The notes beneath the pieces are model-generated. The model ran no database searches and was not told the DNA's origin. It saw only the letters and a list, made by a program, of their open reading frames with translations. The position numbers were made by a program, and so were the translations under genes. Below, in pieces: positions 1 to 5,441 of a stretch of 5,441 nucleotides of DNA; within the stretch, counting starts at the first letter, position 1, and the number at the start of each line of letters is the position of its first letter. This DNA comes from Pseudomonadota bacterium (GTDB taxonomy: Bacteria > Bdellovibrionota > UBA1018 > CAIMNF01), in contig JAIXVT010000183.1 of the NCBI GenBank assembly GCA_027482725.1, forward strand, positions 1-5,441, read 5' to 3'.

Positions 1-1
1 C

Positions 2-1426
2 AGCCCAATCCGTACCGACTCGCTTTCCCGATTCAAATCCAAACGCGAGCAAAATGAAATATTAAAACAGGTCGAATCGGGCCAAATTGACATTTTGATC
101 GGTACCCATCGTCTCCTTTCTAAAGACGTTAAATTTAACCGTTTGGGATTGCTTGCCATCGACGAAGAACACCGATTTGGCGTCGAGCACAAAGAAAAAA
201 GAAAGGCGCTAAACGCGACCGCCCATACCCTAACCCTTACCGCCACGCCGATTCCACGGACACTCAATATGGCTCTTGCAGGAATCAAAGACATTAGCTT
301 GATTAAATCTCCGCCGACCAACCGCCAAGCCATACGCACAACGGTGGCCGCCTATTCGGATGAAATCGTCCGATCCGCCATACAGGCCGAAATCGACCGC
401 GGTGGGCAGATCTATGTCCTCCACAATCGCGTAGAAACCATTTCCAAAGAAGCTCAAAAATTACGGGAATTTTTTCCCAAGACCACCGTACGGATCGCTC
501 ACGGACAGATGCCCGAAAACGAAGTAGAAGACGTCATGTTGGATTTTTACCGGGGAAATACGCAAATCCTGGTGTGCACAACCCTGATTGAATCGGGGAT
601 TGATGTTCCTAACGCAGGAACCATCATCATTCACCGAGCCGATCAACTGGGACTTGCTCAACTGTATCAAATCCGTGGTCGCGTGGGGCGGAGCCACCGC
701 AAATCCTATGCTTATCTGTTGGTCAGCGATACCGCGACACTGACCGACGACGCTCGCAAGCGCCTGGATGTGCTCCAACGTTTTGTGGATTTGGGGTCAG
801 GGTTTCATGTGGCATCACACGATCTTGAGATCCGAGGCGGAGGAAACTTTGTGGGACCAGAGCAATCCGGGCATATCTCTGCGGTCGGGTTAGACCTGTT
901 TATCGAAATGCTAGGGGAAGCCGTAGCAGAACTGAAAGGCGCTAAAAAAGCGCTTATTGACCCACACTTTGAGCCCGAACTCAAAACCCCCGTCATTTGC
1001 GATATTCCCGTTACTTTTATTGAGAGCGCGGATCACCGGTTGGCCCTTTACCGACGACTGAATTTTTGTAAAACCGAAAGCCAGCTGGATGACGCCTATC
1101 AGAACTTGCGGGATCGCCATGGCGAACTTCCCCAAGAACTCCAAAACTTTTTTGCACTTTTACGGATCAAACTATTGGCCAAAACAATAGGAATAGAGTC
1201 GGTTTCTGTAAAACAGGAGGGCATCACCCTGACCGCACTGGAGCATTCCCGGATTGATGGAACCCGAGCGCTGCACTTAGCTCAAGGCCCTAAAGACGTG
1301 CGCGACTCTCGGGTAAAACTATTGAACTCTCGCCAAATCTTTATCACCACACCCTTTAAGAATCTTTCTGAAACACGCTTAATACTTGATGAAATTCTGA
1401 ATAAGCTCGTTATTCTGGATATATGA
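2..1426 (+). CDS. mfd: Transcription-repair coupling factor Mfd, C-terminal part (5' truncated by window edge)
   Basis: Mfd is the cytoplasmic ATP-dependent DNA translocase that pushes stalled RNA polymerase off damaged DNA and recruits the UvrA/UvrB excision machinery. The reading frame is open from base 2 with no start, so 474 C-terminal residues are visible; E. coli Mfd has about 1148. The Walker B-type box DEEH lies at bases 161-172, followed by the motif III region TATPIPRT (239-262). The second RecA-like domain carries the CTTLIESGID segment and the motif VI arginines QIRGRVGR (668-691). Next comes the TRG translocation motif shared with RecG (RGGGNFVGPEQSGH, roughly 832-873). The last ~150 residues match the Mfd-specific C-terminal domain, which separates this protein from RecG and PriA. 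The N-terminal UvrB-like, RNA-polymerase-interaction and Walker A parts lie outside the window. The TGA stop overlaps the next gene's ATG by four bases. No frameshift or missing motif is seen in the visible part. Confidence 0.97.
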   Translation, partial: SPIRTDSLSRFKSKREQNEILKQVESGQIDILIGTHRLLSKDVKFNRLGLLAIDEEHRFGVEHKEKRKALNATAHTLTLTATPIPRTLNMALAGIKDISLIKSPPTNRQAIRTTVAAYSDEIVRSAIQAEIDRGGQIYVLHNRVETISKEAQKLREFFPKTTVRIAHGQMPENEVEDVMLDFYRGNTQILVCTTLIESGIDVPNAGTIIIHRADQLGLAQLYQIRGRVGRSHRKSYAYLLVSDTATLTDDARKRLDVLQRFVDLGSGFHVASHDLEIRGGGNFVGPEQSGHISAVGLDLFIEMLGEAVAELKGAKKALIDPHFEPELKTPVICDIPVTFIESADHRLALYRRLNFCKTESQLDDAYQNLRDRHGELPQELQNFFALLRIKLLAKTIGIESVSVKQEGITLTALEHSRIDGTRALHLAQGPKDVRDSRVKLLNSRQIFITTPFKNLSETRLILDEILNKLVILDI

Positions 1427-2229
1427 AAACTGTTCTCGTTGCGTTCCTCCTAGCGATCGGTGCATTTCACTCCCCACACGCATCTGCCGTCACTGAAGCG
1501 GCCACGGTGAATGGAAAAGTGATTTCCCAGGAACTTTTAAATTCCGTTTATTTAGATCAATACAAGGCGCTGGGCGCCGCAGCCGCCAGCAAAAAAGATT
1601 TGCTTGAAGAACTGATTCGCAGAGAGGCCACTTTTCAGGCCGCCAAACAAAGCAAAATCGAAGATGAGGCTACCGTTCAATTGCAAATTCAGACAGTGAT
1701 CAACAATGCGTTCATAGAAAAATCACTCTCGTCCGAATTTGCAAAGCTCAGTGTAAACGACGATGAGGCCCGAGCGTTTTACGAAAAAAATCCGGAAATC
1801 CGCACAAGTCAAATTTTCATTTCGGTACAAAGCAACAACGCATCCGAGCTTCAACAAAAAGCCATTGGCCGCCTTAACCAAATCCTCAAGGACATTCGCA
1901 CCCAGAAAATCACGTTTTCTGAGGCCGCACAGCGCTACTCGGAAGATGCGTCCGCCCGTAACGGAGGCGATCTGGGTTACCGCACCCGTGACTTTATCGA
2001 GCCCACCTTCTACGCGAACGCCGTTAAGTTGGGGCGAGTAGGGGAAATTTCGTCTCCCGTTGTAACTATTTATGGTGTGCATCTGATTCGTCTGACCGGT
2101 AAAAAAACTTGGCGTGAGACAGACCAAAACAAGGTTAAACGTCTTGTGATCGACGAAAAACGTCGCAAATTGATCGATTCTTTTGTAGCCGGGCTAAAAG
2201 ACAAAGCAAAAGTTAAAATTTCTCTGTAA
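1423..2229 (+). CDS. Exported PpiC/SurA-like parvulin-type peptidyl-prolyl isomerase
   Basis: This 268-residue protein is a predicted periplasmic folding factor with one parvulin-type rotamase domain. A Sec signal peptide (residues 1-22, hydrophobic core VLVAFLLAIGAF, likely cleaved after ASA) has no lipobox cysteine, so the product should be soluble or membrane-associated rather than a lipoprotein. Residues ~23-120 form a helical SurA_N-like arm beginning ATVNGKVIS. Residues ~125-225 are the parvulin domain, with F165, YSED (172-175), NGGDLG (180-185) and the closing YGVHLI (218-222, H220). The first catalytic histidine of the family (usual pattern SHIL) is Q130 here, so isomerase activity is uncertain and a chaperone role is plausible. 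A basic helical tail follows. The ATG overlaps the mfd stop in an ATGA arrangement and has only a poor GGA three bases upstream, so translation is probably coupled to mfd. It resembles the partner-type SurA/PpiC proteins often found beside surA; the exact client is unknown. Confidence 0.9.
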   Translation: MKTVLVAFLLAIGAFHSPHASAVTEAATVNGKVISQELLNSVYLDQYKALGAAAASKKDLLEELIRREATFQAAKQSKIEDEATVQLQIQTVINNAFIEKSLSSEFAKLSVNDDEARAFYEKNPEIRTSQIFISVQSNNASELQQKAIGRLNQILKDIRTQKITFSEAAQRYSEDASARNGGDLGYRTRDFIEPTFYANAVKLGRVGEISSPVVTIYGVHLIRLTGKKTWRETDQNKVKRLVIDEKRRKLIDSFVAGLKDKAKVKISL

Positions 2230-2270
2230 CCGTACACCGAGCTAAAACTAGACCTTCATTCGTTTTCGTG

Positions 2271-2330
2271 ACAAACCTGAACCATGGCAATGGAAACCCT
2301 CAAGAGAACTGCCACCGCGTTCAGGTTTGT
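2271..2330 (+). promoter_or_regulatory. Start-codon-spanning hairpin of the SurA-like gene (perfect 12-base inverted repeat)
   Basis: ACAAACCTGAAC at 2271-2282 is the exact reverse complement of GTTCAGGTTTGT at 2319-2330. A second short pairing nests inside it: TGGCA (2285-2289) with TGCCA (2310-2314). The ATG at 2284 therefore sits in the small internal loop between the two stems and would be poorly accessible in folded mRNA. The right arm is followed by a T-rich run (TTTATTTT, 2331-2338), giving a partly terminator-like shape, though the outer stem is only 5/12 G+C and the loop is long. A perfect 12-base repeat at this spacing is expected by chance only about 0.02 times in a window this size (own estimate, equal base use). 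Whether it acts on translation, transcription or not at all is inference. Confidence 0.6.
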
Positions 2331-3231
2331 TTTATTTTCGGGCTTGTCCCTCGCTCACGCGTGGGCGGGGCCCGGCGTTGTTGTGGATAGGATTGAATCC
2401 ATTATTGGTAAAGACATTATTCTGAGGTCTGACATTGACCGCCTGAAAACAGAGGCCCCACTCAAGTCTAAAATTGATTTTTTATTCGCGTCCCATCCGC
2501 TTTCCAAAAACCCATCGCCCACCCGCCAAGAATTGCGAACTTATTTGGAAGGGGAGCGCTTGGCCCTCCAAAAATTTCCGGTATCTGATAGCGACGTCAC
2601 CGCCGAAATCGAGTCCATTAAAAACCAACTTAAGATCGATACCCCAACCCTGAAAGCGGCGCTGGGACGGGAAGGCGTAAGCTTTGAGCAATACACCGAA
2701 CTCATGCGTGCATCGCTGGCAAAGCGGCAGCTCCTGGATCGAGAAATCCGGAACAAAGTTAACTTTTCGGATCAAGACCTTTATTCCGAGTATTTGAAAT
2801 CTAAAAAACCAGGCGAACGGTCTAAGGGGGACATCCACCTCCAAATTGTAAAGTTTGATAAAGCCGATTACAAAACACCCGCGTTAGCCAAGCAACAACT
2901 TCAAGAGGCCCTCAAACGAGACACTCCCTTTAATGAACTCGTCAAAGATCAAGGCACGGATTTGGGATTTCTATCCGTAGCTGATTTGAATCCGGCTTAT
3001 GTCAAGGCATCTGAAGGATTGAAAAAGGATCAAATCAGCGGAATAAACGAAGATGCGACCGCTTTTTTTGTCGTGAAGCTCGTCGATCAAAAATCAGGTC
3101 AAGACTCCGCGTTTGAAAAAGAAAAAGACCGCATCCGTGCAAAGCTTGCAGAAGTCGAGTACCAGCGCCAGATTACATTTTGGATCGAACGGCAAATGGC
3201 ACGCACCACCATCAGTCGTCCTGCGCCATGA
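2284..3231 (+). CDS. surA: SurA-like periplasmic chaperone with one degenerate parvulin domain
   Basis: This 315-residue protein is a predicted periplasmic chaperone for outer-membrane proteins. Residues 1-28 form a signal peptide (K7-R8, hydrophobic stretch FRFVLFSGLSLA, likely cleavage after AWA). The mature N-terminus VVVDRIESIIGKDIILRSDID (32-52, first 20 typical) matches the SurA N-terminal chaperone domain, which continues to about residue 165 through GVSFEQYTELMRASLAKRQLL. One parvulin-like domain follows (~180-270). It lacks both conserved catalytic histidines: the first strand reads HLQIVKF and the last AFFVVKL (F261/F262 where GFH is usual). It is probably a chaperone, not an isomerase. 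A final helix (~275-307) resembles the SurA C-terminal helix. E. coli SurA has 428 residues and two parvulin domains, so this is a short form. In-frame stops at 2269 and 2278 force the start to 2284 or the ATG at 2290. Neither has a visible Shine-Dalgarno sequence. The stop overlaps the pdxA start (ATGA), matching the surA-pdxA linkage of E. coli. Confidence 0.88.
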   Translation: MAMETLKRTATAFRFVLFSGLSLAHAWAGPGVVVDRIESIIGKDIILRSDIDRLKTEAPLKSKIDFLFASHPLSKNPSPTRQELRTYLEGERLALQKFPVSDSDVTAEIESIKNQLKIDTPTLKAALGREGVSFEQYTELMRASLAKRQLLDREIRNKVNFSDQDLYSEYLKSKKPGERSKGDIHLQIVKFDKADYKTPALAKQQLQEALKRDTPFNELVKDQGTDLGFLSVADLNPAYVKASEGLKKDQISGINEDATAFFVVKLVDQKSGQDSAFEKEKDRIRAKLAEVEYQRQITFWIERQMARTTISRPAP

Positions 3232-4190
3232 ACACTTCGGGGAAAATCATCATCAGCTTGGGGGACCCCGCGGGTATTGGCCCAGAAGTAACGCTAAAAG
3301 CTTTGCGGACATTGATCGGGAGAAAAAGACTATCACCCCATGATGACTCTGTGGTGATTTTGGGGAGTCTGGGAAAGATTAAAATTCCCGCGGACTTGAA
3401 AAAATGGGACTGGATTGCGCCTCCACACAAGCTCCAGCACGGGGGGGCGGTTTCCTTTTGGGCATTTCAATCCGCACTCCAATTCGCAGCCCAAAACCCA
3501 GCAGGTGCGGTGGTGGTGACGGGACCGATATCCAAAGAGCGCTGGGCACAAGCCGGGCACGCTTATCAGGGACACACCGATTTTTTGGGAAAATTTTTCG
3601 CGCTCAAACAACCACCTACCATGATGTTAGCCAACACTACGTTTCGTGTTGCCCTGACCACCGACCACATTCCGCTCAAAGACGTTTCCAGAAAACTAAC
3701 GTCAAGCCTGCTGACCAAAACCATTACTGATGTCGCCGATTACGTTGCTCAGGAACGTAAGGGAAAGGGGGGGCCGCTCCGCATCGCGGTCTTGGGGCTA
3801 AATCCCCACGCCGGGGAGGCTGGGCTTTTAGGCTCCGAGGAGCAAAAAGTGATCCTGCCTGTCATTGAAGATCTCAACCAAAAGTTCAATCATAAAAATT
3901 TACCCGTGCTCTTGGAAGGCCCTATCTCGGCGGACAGCTTTTTCGCCCTTGAAAAGAAACGCCCCAAAACACAACGGTTTTCAGCGATTATTGCGCATTA
4001 CCATGACCAAGGGCTGATCCCACTAAAGCTGGCTGGATTCTCACGCTCAATCAACATAACCTTAGGCTTACCGATCAAACGCGTATCTGTGGATCACGGC
4101 ACAGGCTTTGGGATTGCGGGACAAAACAAAGCCGATCCCGGAAGCATGATCGAAGCGCTGTTGTGGGCAAAGGCCCAATTCAAGCGCTAA
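3228..4190 (+). CDS. pdxA: 4-hydroxythreonine-4-phosphate dehydrogenase PdxA
   Basis: PdxA is a cytoplasmic, NAD- and divalent-metal-dependent enzyme of the DXP-dependent pyridoxal 5'-phosphate pathway. It oxidises 4-phosphohydroxy-L-threonine to a product that decarboxylates and is then used by PdxJ. The 320-residue length is near the E. coli 329. Family signatures run through the whole protein: SLGDPAGIGPE (10-20), TGPISKE (98-104), GHTDFLG (115-121, substrate-binding H116/T117), TTDHIPLKDV (144-153), GLNPHAGEAG (190-199), GPISADS (231-237), HYHDQGLIPLK (257-267) and VDHGTGFGIAG (288-298). H147, H194 and H259 are the likely metal ligands by family comparison. The ATG at 3228 places the GDPAGIGPE motif at the normal distance from the N-terminus; an upstream in-frame TTG at 3180 would add 16 uncharacteristic residues inside surA. 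The ATGA overlap with surA and absence of a ribosome binding site suggest translational coupling. Two G7 runs (3441-3447, 3767-3773) occur in the gene, but the frame is intact. Confidence 0.96.
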   Translation: MNTSGKIIISLGDPAGIGPEVTLKALRTLIGRKRLSPHDDSVVILGSLGKIKIPADLKKWDWIAPPHKLQHGGAVSFWAFQSALQFAAQNPAGAVVVTGPISKERWAQAGHAYQGHTDFLGKFFALKQPPTMMLANTTFRVALTTDHIPLKDVSRKLTSSLLTKTITDVADYVAQERKGKGGPLRIAVLGLNPHAGEAGLLGSEEQKVILPVIEDLNQKFNHKNLPVLLEGPISADSFFALEKKRPKTQRFSAIIAHYHDQGLIPLKLAGFSRSINITLGLPIKRVSVDHGTGFGIAGQNKADPGSMIEALLWAKAQFKR

Positions 4191-4211
4191 AAAAGAGACC
4201 CCACTCAATAC

Positions 4212-4216
4212 AGGAG
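4212..4216 (+). promoter_or_regulatory. Shine-Dalgarno sequence of the phosphomannomutase gene
   Basis: AGGAG ends five bases before the ATG at 4222. It is the only strong ribosome binding site among the five genes and fixes this start. The 31-base gap after pdxA (4191-4221) contains no hairpin with a T run, so read-through from pdxA is likely. Confidence 0.8.
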
Positions 4217-4221
4217 CACCC

Positions 4222-5441
4222 ATGAGCGCCAATCCAAGCTTTAATCCGAATATTTTCCGTGAATACGACATCCGAGGAATCGCGGGGAAAGACTTATCCG
4301 CAGATTTTGCTTACCGTCTTGGACGGACCTATGCCGAATGGGCGTATGCAAAAAGTGGTCAACACGTCCTGACCATCGCGGTTGGACGTGACTGTCGGCT
4401 CACTTCGGACGACTATGCCGATGCATTGATTCGCGGCTTGCGCGAATCCGGGGTAAACGTCGTGATGATTGGTGTAGTACCGACTCCGGTGACTTACTTT
4501 TCTGTGTTTGAAATGGGTTTGGATGGCGCGATCATGATCACCGGATCGCATAATCCTGGGGACTATAACGGATTCAAAATCGGATTTAAAAAAGATACGT
4601 TGCACGGAGCGCAGATCCAAGAGCTGAAACATATTTTTGGAGCTGGAGAGTTTAAATCTCGGCCGCAAGGGACACTGACCGATCGCGATGTTGTGCCTGC
4701 TTATATCGAAACCATCAAAAAACAAATTCACGCCAAAAAGAAATTAAAAGTGGTGCTCGATGCCGGAAACGGTACTGCAAGCGATGTTGCTCCGCGTGTG
4801 TTCCAAGCGTTGGGCGCTGAAATCATCCCGCTTTATTGCACCATGGATGGGCGCTTTCCCAACCACCATCCCGACCCCACGGTTCCAAAAAATTTGCAGG
4901 TTTTAGTCAAAACCGTGAAAGAAACGGGCGCTGACTTTGGCGTGGGATACGACGGGGACTCCGACCGAATCGGCGCGGTAGACAACACCGGTCGCATCTT
5001 ATTTGGCGACGAGTTGATGATGATTTTTGCGCGTGAAGTTTTAAAGACCAACCCAGGTTGCACCATCATCAGCGAAGTTAAATCATCCAACCGCTTGTAC
5101 CAAGACATTGCCGCACGCGGCGGTAACCCGCTCATGTGGAAAACAGGACATTCGCTCATTAAATCAAAAATGAAAGAAACCGGCGCAAAACTGGCCGGAG
5201 AAATGTCTGGCCACATTTTCTTTGCCGACCGCTGGTTTGGGTTTGATGATGCGATCTACGCGTCGGCACGTCTTTATGAAATCATCGCTAACTTAGGCGC
5301 ACCCGCAAGCCAACTGATCGCCGATCTTGCGCCGGTAGTGGCAACTCCAGAAATTCGCATCGACTGCCAGGATGAGAAAAAATTTACTCTCATTGAAACC
5401 GCAGCAAAAACGCTGTTAGATCCCGCCGGGACCAGCACAAC
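4222..5441 (+). CDS. algC: AlgC-type phosphomannomutase/phosphoglucomutase (3' truncated by window edge)
   Basis: This cytoplasmic alpha-D-phosphohexomutase interconverts mannose 6-/1-phosphate and probably glucose 6-/1-phosphate, feeding GDP-mannose and UDP-glucose synthesis for LPS or other surface polysaccharides. The frame is open to the window end, giving 406 residues of an expected ~460. Motifs in order are IFREYDIRG (11-19), the catalytic phosphoserine loop TGSHNP (107-112, S109), DYNGFK (114-119), the Mg-binding loop DGDSDR (244-249, D244/D246/D248), WKTGHSLIK (306-314), the sugar-specificity loop GEMSGH (326-331) and RWFGFDD (337-343). Residue spacing tracks Pseudomonas AlgC almost exactly (offset about +2). 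The metal loop has Ser where AlgC has Gly, a common family variant. Domains 1-3 are complete; the domain 4 phosphate-binding loop (RxSNTxP type) lies beyond the edge. No in-frame stop occurs. Dual PMM/PGM specificity is inferred from the AlgC likeness. Other members of this family are called ManB or CpsG. Confidence 0.94.
   Translation, partial: MSANPSFNPNIFREYDIRGIAGKDLSADFAYRLGRTYAEWAYAKSGQHVLTIAVGRDCRLTSDDYADALIRGLRESGVNVVMIGVVPTPVTYFSVFEMGLDGAIMITGSHNPGDYNGFKIGFKKDTLHGAQIQELKHIFGAGEFKSRPQGTLTDRDVVPAYIETIKKQIHAKKKLKVVLDAGNGTASDVAPRVFQALGAEIIPLYCTMDGRFPNHHPDPTVPKNLQVLVKTVKETGADFGVGYDGDSDRIGAVDNTGRILFGDELMMIFAREVLKTNPGCTIISEVKSSNRLYQDIAARGGNPLMWKTGHSLIKSKMKETGAKLAGEMSGHIFFADRWFGFDDAIYASARLYEIIANLGAPASQLIADLAPVVATPEIRIDCQDEKKFTLIETAAKTLLDPAGTST

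Noticed and set aside
95..97. TTG as a start codon for the mfd frame
   Set aside because: The frame is open upstream to base 2 and those residues (for example SGQIDILIGTH) match Mfd, so the gene is simply cut by the window edge.
937..955. Short hairpin GCGCT-AAAAA-AGCGC within mfd
   Set aside because: It is a 5-base core stem within a conserved coding region with no T run after it, and is likely to be chance.
1723..2127. Minus-strand 134-codon frame, and a + strand 92-codon frame at 1763-2041
   Set aside because: Both are shadows of the parvulin gene; the parvulin motifs are in the frame of 1423-2229.
2170..2198. Possible promoter: TTGATC, 17-base spacer, GCTAAA
   Set aside because: The -10 box matches only three of six consensus bases and lies in coding sequence, which is too weak to call.
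2319..2340. Classic intrinsic terminator after the parvulin gene
   Set aside because: The stem is only 42% G+C, the outer loop is 36 bases, and the T run lies inside the SurA-like coding region interrupted by A. It was kept as a hairpin of unknown role instead.
3180..3227. TTG-initiated N-terminal extension of pdxA
   Set aside because: It would add 16 residues unlike PdxA and overlap surA deeply. The ATG at 3228 gives the normal family N-terminus and an ATGA overlap.
4294..5216. Minus-strand open frames of 145 and 127 codons (4294-4731, 4833-5216)
   Set aside because: They lie opposite the AlgC-type gene, whose motifs cover the whole region on the + strand. The minus-strand translations show no recognisable domain.

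Overview
This window is a tightly packed, single-strand (+) stretch of ordinary chromosomal core genes, with every part of it assigned except two short gaps (54 and 31 bases). Left to right: the C-terminal part of mfd (transcription-repair coupling factor, cut by the left edge); a small exported parvulin-type (PpiC/SurA-like) folding factor; a second exported SurA-like chaperone; pdxA (vitamin B6 synthesis); and an AlgC-type phosphomannomutase/phosphoglucomutase cut by the right edge.

The two signal peptides and the SurA-type chaperones point to a Gram-negative cell with an outer membrane. The surA-pdxA pairing is also found in E. coli and relatives. The mfd-parvulin-SurA arrangement, moderate G+C (roughly half by eye) and short single-domain SurA fit the former Deltaproteobacteria (for example Bdellovibrionota or related lineages). 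That placement is inference from gene order and protein character, not a demonstrated classification.

The layout suggests one transcription unit. mfd/parvulin and surA/pdxA each overlap by four bases (ATGA), which implies translational coupling. No terminator is visible in either gap, and only the last gene has a clear Shine-Dalgarno sequence. Functionally the set mixes DNA repair, periplasmic outer-membrane-protein folding, pyridoxal phosphate synthesis and sugar-phosphate supply for surface polysaccharide. The link looks like conserved gene order rather than a single pathway.

I see no mobile element, CRISPR array, RNA gene or obviously new system. The most distinctive signal is a perfect 12-base inverted repeat bracketing the start codon of the SurA-like gene, with a U-rich run behind it and no recognisable ribosome binding site. 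This is a candidate translation-control or attenuation hairpin. Secondary points are the loss of parvulin catalytic histidines in both folding factors and two G7 tracts within pdxA.
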